From Brevibacillus centrosporus (GTDB lineage: Bacteria > Bacillota > Bacilli > Brevibacillales > Brevibacillaceae): DNA of 64,000 bases. Shown here in pieces: positions 16,535 through 25,074 of the stretch; position 1 is the first letter of the stretch, and each line of letters starts with the position of its first letter. The position numbers and the translations under genes were made by a program. Under the pieces are notes generated by a model. It worked only from the letters and a program-made list of their open reading frames with translations. It had not been told where the DNA came from and ran no database searches. Location: assembly GCF_003710815.1 (NCBI RefSeq), contig NZ_RHHP01000015.1, forward strand, positions 1-64,000, given 5' to 3'.

Positions 16535-16993
16535 TTATTGCACTTGGATTTGACCAGCGCTGTCCAAGGATACCTTGAATTCCTTTACCACAACAGGCTC
16601 AGCACTTGGATTGTTCAAATCGTGCTTGAGTACCTTGAACGTGCCGTCCCCAGTCAGCTGCCCGGAGTATTCCACGCCAAACAAATCCGACTTGTAAAAG
16701 CTGAAGTTAGCCAGCTCTGTTTGTTTCAATTCGTCTGCCACAAGCTGCCCGTCCCCGCTGAACATCGCATTTCGCAAAGCCTCAGAAGATTCGTATTTTT
16801 GCTGGAGATAGGTCTTTAGCTGTTGGGCAATTTCAGACTCTGCCAGCTGCTTGCCTGCCTCTACAGCTTGCTTTCCCACTTCAATCGCTTGTTTGCCTGT
16901 TTCTACGGCCTGCTGGGCGGTTTGTACCCCTTCGGAAATTTCCGAGCACGCTGTGAGAAGCAGCGCACAACCCAAGATCACCGCATTACGCAT
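16535..16993 (-). CDS. Small lipoprotein with heptad-like repeats
   Basis: A 152-residue protein starting MRNAVILGCALLLTACSE; the lipobox LLTAC makes Cys17 the likely lipidated residue. Residues 24-50 contain three seven-residue repeats (AVETGKQ, AIEVGKQ, AVEAGKQ), then a helical segment and a C-terminal beta-rich part. The start at 16993 is chosen over upstream ATGs because GGAAGGAAG precedes it. It should sit on the outer face of the membrane. Family not recognised. Single gene with its own terminator, divergent from the cold-shock gene. Confidence 0.75.
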   Translation of the reverse strand: MRNAVILGCALLLTACSEISEGVQTAQQAVETGKQAIEVGKQAVEAGKQLAESEIAQQLKTYLQQKYESSEALRNAMFSGDGQLVADELKQTELANFSFYKSDLFGVEYSGQLTGDGTFKVLKHDLNNPSAEPVVVKEFKVSLDSAGQIQVQ

Positions 16994-17124
16994 GGGAGGT
17001 TCACTTCCTTCCTGCTGTTTGTTCATCTGCACACTTTATTTATTTTATCGTATCTCACCTTTCCGTGCATCCGCATATGATGGGGTAAGCGTAAGAGCTG
17101 CACTGATTACAGGGAGGAAACACA

Positions 17125-17331
17125 ATGATTCAAGGGAAAGTAAAATGGTTCAGCAAGGAAAAAGGATATGGTTTCATTGAGAGAGACGGAGGGCCAGATG
17201 TTTTCGTTCATTACTCGGCGATTACGGGCTCTGGCTACCGCAACCTGGAAGAGGGCGAGCAGGTTACATTTGAAATCGTGAATGGACAGCGCGGACTGCA
17301 GGCTGCGAACGTAGAACGTCGAGGCGTTTAA
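17125..17331 (+). CDS. Cold-shock domain protein
   Basis: A 68-residue single-domain CSD protein with RNP1 (KGYGFI) and RNP2 (VFVHYS) motifs, the nucleic-acid-binding signature of CspA/CspB. It starts [18 protein letters not shown] and has GGGAGGAAAC upstream. Family members act as RNA chaperones in the cytosol at low temperature or in stationary phase. The sequence is slightly divergent from CspB (for example [20 protein letters not shown]), so it may be an accessory paralogue. Monocistronic. Confidence 0.95.
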   Translation: MIQGKVKWFSKEKGYGFIERDGGPDVFVHYSAITGSGYRNLEEGEQVTFEIVNGQRGLQAANVERRGV

Positions 17332-17365
17332 AGGGAAATTCGAGGATTTTTATAACGATAATGTG

Positions 17366-17410
17366 GACGCCGTCAGATTTTCTGGAGAAGATCCGACGGC
17401 GTCTTTGTTG
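17366..17410 (+). terminator. Terminator of the cold-shock gene
   Basis: GACGCCGTC at 17366-17374 pairs with GACGGCGTC at 17395-17403, with further GAT/ATC and TTCT/AGAA pairing inside; TTTGTTG follows. Confidence 0.75.
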
Positions 17411-17426
17411 CTTTCTTTGGATGTGA

Positions 17427-17624
17427 TCATCGCAGATACAGGAAAATGGATAGGGCGATAATCAGACAAAATGTAATGACGCCATAAATAATCAGCAGGT
17501 TTCGCGAGCGATGAGCAAAACTCCGCTGTTTGCTCTCTGCGGGATTGAGCCCAATCCTGAACGTGAGGACCAAGGCGATGCTGACCAGAATGAAAACCGC
17601 TATGATAAATGGAAAAATGGGCAT
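17427..17624 (-). CDS. Small two-helix membrane protein
   Basis: A 65-residue protein with two membrane segments (about 3-23 and 46-64) joined by a basic loop (NPAESKQRSFAHRSRN). The ATG at 17624 follows AGGAAGG; an upstream in-frame ATG lacks a ribosome site. I do not recognise the family. It lies downstream of, and on the same strand as, the MocR regulator but about 70 bases away. It may be an independent unit. Confidence 0.6.
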   Translation of the reverse strand: MPIFPFIIAVFILVSIALVLTFRIGLNPAESKQRSFAHRSRNLLIIYGVITFCLIIALSIFLYLR

Positions 17625-17695
17625 AAGTAGGACCTTCCTCTCCGTCTGGCATACGTCGATCATATAATGACCCGCTTAAAATGTGGCCATCCACT

Positions 17696-19162
17696 TTACT
17701 GTTTTTTTACCCATCCACTTGCGGTTAAGGCGTCAGCAAATCGAACGACAGCTTCCGGGATTTGCTCCAGACGGGCACGCCCAAAGGTGAAGCGGACAAA
17801 TCCGGGGGAAGACCCAAACAAGTGACCAGGTACAAATACCAGTCCACGTTTCACGGCTTCTGACAGGAGGCGCTGCTCACTGAAGTCGCCAAGCAGACGA
17901 CACCAGAGATGAATGCCCCCCTCTGGCGGACGCATCTCGATAAGATCACCAAATGTGTCGAGCAAATGAAAAGCTAGCTGATCACAGCGAAAGGCAAGCT
18001 GCGAGCGTAGCTGCTCGATGTGATGTGCGAAATCGGGGGAGGCGAGAAAGCGTTCCGCTAGCCACTCGGGAAAGATGCTATGGCCGAAATCAAACTGCTG
18101 CTTGGCATCCGCCAATCGCTCAATCACGGTCTGGGGCCCGACAATCCAACCGATCCGCAGGCCAGAGGCCACGATTTTGGTCAACGAGCTGATGTATAGA
18201 ACCGTCCCATGCCGATCCATGGATTTTAACGTACGAACAGGCTCTCCAGAAAAGGAGGTCAGACTGTAAGGATCATCCTCGATGATCGGAATGCCGTTTT
18301 CGGCTGAGATGGCGAGCAGTCGTTCCCTGCGTTCATACGAGAGAAACGTTCCTGTTGGATTATGGTAGTTTGGGTTGACGAAGACCATTTTGATGCGATG
18401 CGTCCGATGCAGCTCTATCAGCTGTTCGGGATCGATGCCATCCTCATCGACTGGCAGTGAAAACGTACGAAGGCCAGCCGAATGAAAGAGCGGAAGCGAG
18501 TTGCAGTACGATGGGGACTCGATGGCCACGGCATCACCCGGCTTGAGCAGGCATTGTACGACGAGGTGAAGGGCTTGTTGCGCTCCTGAGGTAATGAGAA
18601 TAGAAGAAGGCGTCGTATCAATGCTGCGCCACGTTTTCATATGTACGCGCAGCGTTTCCCGGAGTGGACCGTTGCCGAGTGGATGCTCATAGCCCAGATG
18701 GGAAGGGAAGTCTCCCGTGGTGAGTAGCTGCTGCAAGGAATTCGTGGGAACCAGATCGAAAGACAGCTCTCCACTCGCCAAATCAATCAGCTCGTTTTCC
18801 TGCGTTGTTTCCCTCCTGATTTTTCGGATGAGAGGGAGATTCGGGCGAAATGAACCGGATTCCGTTAAATGTCGCCAGTTGGGTACACGTGTGCGGGCCA
18901 GGCCCCAGATATCTTCGCTCACCATCGTGCCGCTGCCTTGCTTTCGTTCGATGACGCCTGCTGCCTGCAGCTCGTCGTAGGCAGCTACAATCGTGGAGCG
19001 GTTGACGTGGAGCTCGTTTGCAAGTGTACGCTCAGAGGGCAGGTAGCTGCCTGGCGGAAATTCGCCGCCAGCGATCCTCTGCTCGATTTGCTCGGCTATT
19101 TGCTTGTATCGGGGTATTTCTTTTTGCTTGTGATTGGTTTTGGCGTTGGATTTATCATCCAT
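17696..19162 (-). CDS. MocR-type regulator (GntR DNA-binding domain plus aminotransferase-like domain)
   Basis: About 488 residues: an N-terminal winged helix of the GntR family (PPGSYLPSERTLANELHVNR, residues 35-55) and a class I/II aminotransferase fold. The PLP lysine lies in SSLTKIVASGLRIGW and the ITSGAQQALHL cofactor loop is present. MocR proteins use PLP or an amine substrate to control vitamin B6 or amino-acid genes. The start is uncertain: a TATAAT box at 19195-19200 (minus strand) would put transcription near 19188, so the ATG at 19162 is preferred over 19180. Target genes are unknown; thyA is divergent. Confidence 0.85.
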   Translation of the reverse strand: MDDKSNAKTNHKQKEIPRYKQIAEQIEQRIAGGEFPPGSYLPSERTLANELHVNRSTIVAAYDELQAAGVIERKQGSGTMVSEDIWGLARTRVPNWRHLTESGSFRPNLPLIRKIRRETTQENELIDLASGELSFDLVPTNSLQQLLTTGDFPSHLGYEHPLGNGPLRETLRVHMKTWRSIDTTPSSILITSGAQQALHLVVQCLLKPGDAVAIESPSYCNSLPLFHSAGLRTFSLPVDEDGIDPEQLIELHRTHRIKMVFVNPNYHNPTGTFLSYERRERLLAISAENGIPIIEDDPYSLTSFSGEPVRTLKSMDRHGTVLYISSLTKIVASGLRIGWIVGPQTVIERLADAKQQFDFGHSIFPEWLAERFLASPDFAHHIEQLRSQLAFRCDQLAFHLLDTFGDLIEMRPPEGGIHLWCRLLGDFSEQRLLSEAVKRGLVFVPGHLFGSSPGFVRFTFGRARLEQIPEAVVRFADALTASGWVKKQ

Positions 19163-19296
19163 GCATAATCCCGCTTTCATCTGTGGTTTCTCTGATTATA
19201 GCATGCTGGTAAAATGAGGTTGCGTACGAAACGAGGCTTTCCATTTTGGTCCCTTATCGTTACTATAGAACAGAGAAATTAAAGGAGAGGATTACG

Positions 19297-20091
19297 TTGA
19301 AACAATATCTGGACTTGTGCCAGCGCATATTAGATGAAGGTGTCACCAAGGAAGACCGGACAGGGACGGGGACGATCAGCGTATTCGGACATCAGATGCG
19401 CTTTGATTTGAGTGAGGGCTTTCCGCTGGTGACCACGAAGAAGCTGCATACCAAATCCATTTTTCATGAGCTAATCTGGTTTTTGTCCGGGGATACGAAC
19501 ATCCGCTACCTGCAAGAAAATGGCGTGCGGATCTGGAACGAGTGGGCTGATGAAAACGGGAATCTGGGACCTGTCTACGGCAAGCAATGGCGCTCGTTTG
19601 CAGGTGCAGATGGAAAAACAGTCGACCAAATCCAGTGGGTAATTGATGAAATCAAACGCAATCCGGACTCGCGCCGCTTGATCGTGAGCGCCTGGAATCC
19701 CGCAGAGGTGGACAAGATGGCTCTGCCTCCGTGCCATCTTCTCTTCCAATTTTACGTAGCTAATGGCAAGCTGTCATGCCAGCTCTATCAACGCAGTGGC
19801 GACACGTTTTTGGGCGTCCCGTTTAACATCGCGAGCTACGCTTTGCTAACCCACATGATCGCTCATGTGACAGGACTTGAGCCAGGCGATTTCGTGCATA
19901 CACTGGGTGACGCGCATCTGTACCTCAACCATGTAGAGCAGGTCAAGCTGCAGCTGACACGTGAGCCGAAGCCGCTGCCAAAGCTGAAGCTGAATCCAGA
20001 CGTAACGTCCATCTTTGATTTCAAGTATGAGGATATTGTAGTCATCGAATACGAATCTCATCCGCACATCAAAGGTGAGGTGGCGGTATGA
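19297..20091 (+). CDS. thyA: Thymidylate synthase ThyA
   Basis: 264 residues, the same length as E. coli ThyA. The catalytic Cys146 lies in [11 protein letters not shown]; other signatures are [24 protein letters not shown] and GDAHLYLNH. It methylates dUMP to dTMP using methylene-tetrahydrofolate and gives dihydrofolate. The start is TTG at 19297, supported by AAAGGAGAGG and by the family's length; upstream in-frame codons are not needed. The gene overlaps dfrA by four bases (ATGA), so the enzyme that makes dihydrofolate and the one that recycles it are co-translated. Confidence 0.97.
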   Translation: MKQYLDLCQRILDEGVTKEDRTGTGTISVFGHQMRFDLSEGFPLVTTKKLHTKSIFHELIWFLSGDTNIRYLQENGVRIWNEWADENGNLGPVYGKQWRSFAGADGKTVDQIQWVIDEIKRNPDSRRLIVSAWNPAEVDKMALPPCHLLFQFYVANGKLSCQLYQRSGDTFLGVPFNIASYALLTHMIAHVTGLEPGDFVHTLGDAHLYLNHVEQVKLQLTREPKPLPKLKLNPDVTSIFDFKYEDIVVIEYESHPHIKGEVAV

Positions 20092-20561
20092 TCAGTCTGA
20101 TCGTGGCGTATGCGCGTGGCCAGGTGATCGGTAAGGACGGCGTCATGCCGTGGCATTTGCCAGCTGACCTGAAGCATGTGAAGGAACTGACGACGGGCAA
20201 GACGATCGTGATGGGGCGAAAAACGTTTGAATCGCTGGGCAGACCGCTCCCGAATCGGAGAAATGTCGTGCTGACGCGCAATCAGGAGTTTCATCCGGAA
20301 GGCGTAGATGTCGTTCATACGAAAGAAGAAGTGGTGGCCCTAGGCGATGTGATCATTTTTGGCGGCTCCGAGATCTACAAGCAGTTTCTCGATGTGGTGG
20401 ACAGGCTGTACATCACGGAAATCGACCTGGAGACAGAGGGAGATACGTTTTTTCCGGACTGGGATCAGGAGGCGTACACCTTGGTCGAGAAGCGCGAGGG
20501 AGTCGTTGACGAAAAGAATCGCTATCCACATGCGTTCTACGTTTATGACAAAAAACGGTAA
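20088..20561 (+). CDS. dfrA: Dihydrofolate reductase
   Basis: 157 residues with the DHFR pattern: [55 protein letters not shown] and [14 protein letters not shown]. The acidic active-site residue is the Asp of LPADLKH. It reduces dihydrofolate to tetrahydrofolate with NADPH and is the target of trimethoprim. The start overlaps the thyA stop. A strong terminator follows, so thyA-dfrA is a two-gene operon. Confidence 0.97.
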   Translation: MISLIVAYARGQVIGKDGVMPWHLPADLKHVKELTTGKTIVMGRKTFESLGRPLPNRRNVVLTRNQEFHPEGVDVVHTKEEVVALGDVIIFGGSEIYKQFLDVVDRLYITEIDLETEGDTFFPDWDQEAYTLVEKREGVVDEKNRYPHAFYVYDKKR

Positions 20562-20584
20562 AGACAAGCGAATAGCTGTTCGAC

Positions 20585-20620
20585 AAAGCGGGATGAGACG
20601 AGCTCTTTTCCCGCTTTTTT
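20585..20620 (+). terminator. Terminator of thyA-dfrA
   Basis: AAAGCGGGA pairs with TCCCGCTTT, followed by a T-tract. Confidence 0.85.
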
Positions 20621-20754
20621 GTATGCTCCCCTTCGATAGGAGAGACGATTCCCTAGCTATTTGGGTGCGATGGTAGAAATCGCCCACACACTTGTGCGAC
20701 TCTTAAACATACACATACAGGTAAATGACTTGCGTAAAAGGAGTGATGGGGGAT

Positions 20755-21051
20755 ATGTCCAGCCTAGCCAGCAATCGACAGGAAATCCTTGAGTCTTCTC
20801 CCAAACAGCAAGCAAACTACTTCGTACCCAATGTCGGTCAAAGGGAAGAGCACATTCTTTACGAGTGGAGAGGGGCCGAGTTTGCTGCCTATTTTTCCAG
20901 GGATGCTGTGATGCTTTTCTTGACTGCAAAAGGGCAGAGCGGCGTGCGTCTGGATTTGCATTTTCTCGGTGCCGAGCGTAGTCAGGAGCCGGAAGGAAAA
21001 AAGCTGCTTCCTGGCAGAATCCACTACCTAAAAGGCAGGGATCCCGCCTAG
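20755..21051 (+). CDS. N-terminal fragment resembling DUF7948/SBBP surface proteins
   Basis: 98 residues with YFVPNVGQREEHILYEWRG, then AAYFSRDAVMLFLT and GVRLDLHFLGA, ending LPGRIHYLKGRDPA and a stop. This order matches the N-terminal module of large beta-propeller (SBBP repeat) proteins, which continues for hundreds of residues in intact genes. The start at 20755 follows AAAAGGAG. The frame probably once continued into the Cys-rich sequence at 21053-22272; if so, the central propeller was deleted. No signal peptide is present. A true short gene cannot be excluded. Confidence 0.55.
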   Translation: MSSLASNRQEILESSPKQQANYFVPNVGQREEHILYEWRGAEFAAYFSRDAVMLFLTAKGQSGVRLDLHFLGAERSQEPEGKKLLPGRIHYLKGRDPA

Positions 21052-21052
21052 T

Positions 21053-22272
21053 TTGCCATACAGCCGGGTGCAGACCTCAGTCAAATCCGACAGCTGTCCA
21101 GCCGGTTATACCGTGACGTGTATGCTGACGGATCCTTGCGGCGGATTTGCTGAATCCACCTTCAACGTTACGGTAAGGGCATCTGATCCTGCTCCCACTC
21201 CGAGAGTGACTCCCAATAACCTGCAAGCAGAATGTGTCCTTGTCCCAAAGGTGTACGACTGGGTGGTTCTCGCCAGCTCCTACCACAGCAAAATCGGGAT
21301 CCCAAGTGATTGCAGGCTGCTTGTCGATGCGGCCATTCTCGCAGGACAGCAGGTCACCTTCACGTGTCTGGACCAGCCGATACCAGCCCCGTCCTGTCAA
21401 ATCATCGGCATGCGCAGGGAATCGATCATGGTCGGAGGAGCTTTTGTCCGTGTCGGCGTAGTGCGCTTCCTCTTTTCGGCAGCGCTTCCGATTGGCGTAT
21501 TTACGGACGGCATACCGCTGTGTCAGTTCTCGCCAGCTGTGCAGTTCGAACAAGAGGTAGTGCTTTGCCTTCCTGAACCGCTGGGCGAAGCCAACATTCT
21601 CTGCCGCACGCTTGCTGTCGAGTGTCAGTCGTCTGGGAACGTACTGCTGGGGGGCATGCTGCCTGTTGACGTTCAGCTAACCATCCCGTGCCGTCGCCCA
21701 CACCGGGACTACTCTGCCCCATGGTTCTGTTTCCGCCACAGTGTCCGGCGATCTATCCGCTTCCGAGCTGCGATTGTCAGGCAACGGCCAACGCCTTGAT
21801 CCCGAATGTGTCCGTGACGATAGGAATTTTGCAGGTGCTGGCGATTGGCACAGTCCAAATCATCGCAGACATCTGCCCAGCCTGCGAACCAGGAAGCAGT
21901 ACCTTTACCTTCAACTGCTTTGACAATAACGTGCCGGACTTTCTCCCTGGCGACCAAAGCTTCCATTTTTCTCCTACGTCCATCAGCTCTCCTGCATGCA
22001 TGACTGCTTTGCCGGGCATTGCCATCATGAGAGGTTTGACGGTCACGGGATCGGGCGTAAGAACGTTTGTGTCGACGGGCTTGCAAGAGACGTTGAACTA
22101 TTCGCTCACGATTGCCGAAACGGCAATAGGGGTGCCTGATGCCATCTTGTTCACGCTGTCCGCTCCGGGTGGTGCCGTCCTATTCTCTGCAACTGTATCC
22201 GTCGTGCCGAATGAGCAGCTGCTGGCTGAGGATTGCTTGAGAATATCAGATATTGCCGTAACGCCTTTTTGA
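21053..22272 (+). pseudogene. C-terminal remnant of a Cys-rich surface or spore protein, frameshifted
   Basis: The first frame (21053 to about 21700) reads through a HYR-like piece (CPAGYTVTCMLTDPCGGFAE) into a beta-rich Cys-containing domain (ECVLVPKVYDWVVLASSYHS; GVFTDGIPLCQFSPAVQFEQ). Near 21680-21700 the coding pattern shifts to another frame, which starts around PSPTPGLLCPMVLFPP and continues to 22272 with similar composition (CDCQATANALIPNVSV, DNNVPDFLPGD). No ribosome site precedes 21053. Together with the fragment at 20755 it looks like one large gene that lost its middle and then its frame. The precise family of the Cys-rich domain is not recognised. Confidence 0.65.
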
Positions 22273-22315
22273 AGGATCAAAGCACGTCTAAGATGCCTCT
22301 TTTTTCGTGAGGAAG

Positions 22316-22344
22316 CCCTGACGATTTCGCGCGTCAGGGTTTTT
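22316..22344 (+). terminator. Rho-independent terminator
   Basis: CCCTGACG and CGTCAGGG form an 8-bp stem followed by TTTTT. Confidence 0.85.
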
Positions 22345-22422
22345 CGTTTTTCCCCATTTGTGTGAGAATTCTGCTATGATAGGGACAAAAGTAGCGTGAG
22401 CAACCGCAGAGGAGAGAAGAAG

Positions 22423-23616
22423 ATGTCTTTACAGGAGCAATTGAAAGAACTGCTGCAGGCCGTTGAGCCCCAGATCATCAGCTGGAGACGTCATCTGCAT
22501 CAGCATCCGGAGCTGTCGTTTCAAGAAGAAAAAACACCCGCGCTCATTGCGGATATTTTGCGAGAATTACAGTTTGACGAGGTGAAAACGGGAGTAGGTG
22601 GACGCGGTGTCGTAGGCGTTTTGCGAGGCAGTCGCCCTGGCGCAGTCGTTGCTCTGCGAGCTGATTTTGATGCCCTTCCCATACAAGACCAAAAAGAAGT
22701 GGAATACAAATCGACAGTCCCTGGAGTCATGCATGCTTGTGGTCATGACGCGCATACCTCCCAGCTGCTGGGTCTTGCCACTGTTCTGGCTCCTCGCCGC
22801 GATCAGTTCGCAGGGGAAATCCGCTTTTTGTTCCAGCACGCGGAGGAAGAATCTCCAGGCGGAGCTACTCAGATGGCGGAAGATGGCGCGGTAGACGGTG
22901 TAGACGCAATCTTCGGCGTTCACCTCTGGTCGATGCTTCCTGTCGGCAAGGTATTCATCAGCGGCGGACCGATCATGGCAAACGTCGACGATTTTGTCAT
23001 TGAAATTAAAGGCCGCGGCGGGCATGGTGCTGTACCGGAAGAGACGATTGATTCCATCGTGATCGGTTCCCAGTTGGTAGGCAATTTGCAAACGATCGCT
23101 AGCCGCAACATCAGTCCACTGGCGAGTGTAGTCGTGACGGTGGGGACTTTCAACGGCGGAGACAACAACAACGTCATTGCCGACAGCTGCCGACTCACCG
23201 GAACCGTACGAACATTTTTGCCCGATGTGCGTGATCTTGCCCAGCAGCGCCTGACCGAGATCGCAGAAGGAACAGCTGCCTTGCTGGGTGGCCGTGCAGA
23301 AGTCATGTATGAACGCGGCTATCCTGCTGTGATCAACAGCGAAAAGGAAGCGTCCCTCGCATGGGAAGCCGCCCTCGCAGCCTTTGGCGAAGATCGGGTG
23401 GAGCAGATGAAGCCTCTGATGGGCGGGGAAGATTTCTCCTATTACTTGGAGAAAGTACCGGGTGCCTATTTGTTTGTAGGTGCAGGCAATCCGGACAAGC
23501 TCGCGAAATACCCGCATCACCATCCTCGGTTTGATATCGACGAAGATTCGATGCTGATAGCAGGCGAGCTTTTGGGACGAACGGCATTGCTTTATCTAGA
23601 ATCGCATCAGGGCTAG
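22423..23616 (+). CDS. M20D-family amidohydrolase (hippurate / N-acyl-amino-acid hydrolase type)
   Basis: 397 residues. Metal-binding motifs are MHACGHDAHTSQLLG, HAEEESPGGA and GVHLW, and the C-terminal His of YPHHHPRFDIDE; MGGEDFSYYLEKVPGAYLFV is typical of the M20D subgroup. Relatives cleave N-acyl amino acids such as hippurate, IAA conjugates or N-acetyl-diaminopimelate. The ATG at 22423 follows GGAGAGAAG. It is a single gene between two terminators, so context does not identify the substrate. It is not next to dapH, which weakens a specific lysine-pathway role. Confidence 0.9.
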   Translation: MSLQEQLKELLQAVEPQIISWRRHLHQHPELSFQEEKTPALIADILRELQFDEVKTGVGGRGVVGVLRGSRPGAVVALRADFDALPIQDQKEVEYKSTVPGVMHACGHDAHTSQLLGLATVLAPRRDQFAGEIRFLFQHAEEESPGGATQMAEDGAVDGVDAIFGVHLWSMLPVGKVFISGGPIMANVDDFVIEIKGRGGHGAVPEETIDSIVIGSQLVGNLQTIASRNISPLASVVVTVGTFNGGDNNNVIADSCRLTGTVRTFLPDVRDLAQQRLTEIAEGTAALLGGRAEVMYERGYPAVINSEKEASLAWEAALAAFGEDRVEQMKPLMGGEDFSYYLEKVPGAYLFVGAGNPDKLAKYPHHHPRFDIDEDSMLIAGELLGRTALLYLESHQG

Positions 23617-23631
23617 TTTTATCGCAGATAT

Positions 23632-23665
23632 GCGCTTTCGCCTAGTAGAGGGGAAGGCGCTTTTT
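23632..23665 (+). terminator. Terminator of the amidohydrolase gene
   Basis: GCGCTTTCGCCT pairs with AGGGGAAGGCGC (one wobble, one mismatch), followed by TTTTT. Confidence 0.7.
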
Positions 23666-23723
23666 GCTGTCTTTGACCATAAGCTAGGAGAGGGAACAAG
23701 GCAGTCGTATACGAAGGAGGGTG

Positions 23724-24851
23724 ATGCCACCCGTGAGAAAACGGATTGGCATACTGACCTACCGAGGAGACACTGGATTTACTGAACCTGGTTTTCTGCG
23801 CAGACTGGTAAAGGAAGGACAAGAACTGGGCGCGGAGGTGTTCTTGTTCGGCCCACAGGACGTCCGTTTTTCGGAGAGAAGAATCAGAGGCTACGTACCA
23901 AAGGAATCTGGCTGGAAGAGTGGGTGGCATGGCTGGCCAGACATTGTCATTGACCGCTATCGCTACTATCCGATTCCCAAGCACAGCCTCTACCCTCCAT
24001 TCCGTCAGCAAAACTGGTTTCGCTATGCCAATAGTCGATTTACCAATAAATTTCGGGTCCATCAGGTGCTCGCACAGGACCCCGAGCTTGCACGCTGGCT
24101 GCCTCAGACCTTGCCTTATTCGCGTGAAAACCTGACTCTTCTGTTACAGCAGCATCGACTATTGTATCTCAAACCTACGAATGGATCAGGAGGGCGCAGC
24201 ATTCTGCGAGTGGAGCGGACGGCAGATGGATATCGTCTTCATGGGCGCACCAAGCTGCAAGCGAAGAGCAGCGAGAAGCTATATACAACCAAAGCCTTGA
24301 GCAAGCGGATGGAAGACTGGATGGAGCGAGAAAAGAACGGAAACGAGCAATTTTTTCTCCAGCAGGGTCTCGCACTTGAATTAATACCGGAGAGGATCGT
24401 AGATGCCCGTTTGCTCGCGCAGAAGGATGGCAGCGGAGCATGGCGCTTGACAGGCATCGGATTGCGCGTAGGTCCACCGCGTTCGTCGACCTCTAACCTC
24501 CACGGGGGCGGAACAGCTCTGCCAGCAGGCACTTTTTTGACACAGAGGTTTGGAGAAGAGGAAGCAGCACGGATCATTCTCGAATGCAAGGAGCTTGCCC
24601 TCAAGACGGTGAGGCGAATCGAAGAGCATTTCGGGCAGATGATGGAGTTCGGCTTTGATTTAGGGATTGATGTGGCAGGGAGAATATGGATCATTGAGAT
24701 GAATCCCAAGCCAGGGCGGGACATCTTCCGACAGCTGGGGCAGAGGGAGCGTTTTCGGCTGGCCGTGCGCAGGCCGATTGAATATGCGTTGCATTTGCTG
24801 CAGCAAGACGAACAGGAAAAGGCAAAAACGAACTGGTGGAGAAAGGCATGA
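23724..24851 (+). CDS. YheC/YheD-family ATP-grasp spore-associated protein
   Basis: 375 residues with an N-terminal YheCD region (RKRIGILTYRGDTGFTEPGF) and an ATP-grasp fold: LLYLKPTNGSGGRSILRV, LELIPERIVDARLLAQKDGS, LHGGGTA, and the metal-binding end IWIIEMNPKPGRDIFR. Bacillus YheC and YheD are endospore coat-associated proteins; the ligase substrate is unknown. AAGGAGG lies 3 bases before ATG 23724 and 12 before GTG 23733, so either could be used. Single gene with its own terminator. Confidence 0.88.
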   Translation: MPPVRKRIGILTYRGDTGFTEPGFLRRLVKEGQELGAEVFLFGPQDVRFSERRIRGYVPKESGWKSGWHGWPDIVIDRYRYYPIPKHSLYPPFRQQNWFRYANSRFTNKFRVHQVLAQDPELARWLPQTLPYSRENLTLLLQQHRLLYLKPTNGSGGRSILRVERTADGYRLHGRTKLQAKSSEKLYTTKALSKRMEDWMEREKNGNEQFFLQQGLALELIPERIVDARLLAQKDGSGAWRLTGIGLRVGPPRSSTSNLHGGGTALPAGTFLTQRFGEEEAARIILECKELALKTVRRIEEHFGQMMEFGFDLGIDVAGRIWIIEMNPKPGRDIFRQLGQRERFRLAVRRPIEYALHLLQQDEQEKAKTNWWRKA

Positions 24852-24898
24852 GCTGGGCCGTAAACAAATGCGGCCGCTCCTGCCTTTCTTGTTTTTTT
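24842..24898 (+). terminator. Terminator of the YheCD gene
   Basis: AAAGGCA and TGCCTTT frame an imperfect stem including GGGCCG/CGGCC, followed by CTTGTTTTTTT. Confidence 0.7.
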
Positions 24899-25074
24899 CG
24901 AGGGAATGTGGAATCATAAATGGAAAGATAGCGTCCATTGTTGTGCCTATCTGTTCATAGAAAAAACCTATATCGGCCCAAGTTCTATTAAGAATTGGGC
25001 TATGGTATACTTGATAAGGTCTAAAGATTAGAAAGATGAGATTATTCTGAAAAATTTTGGAAATGGGTGGAGAC

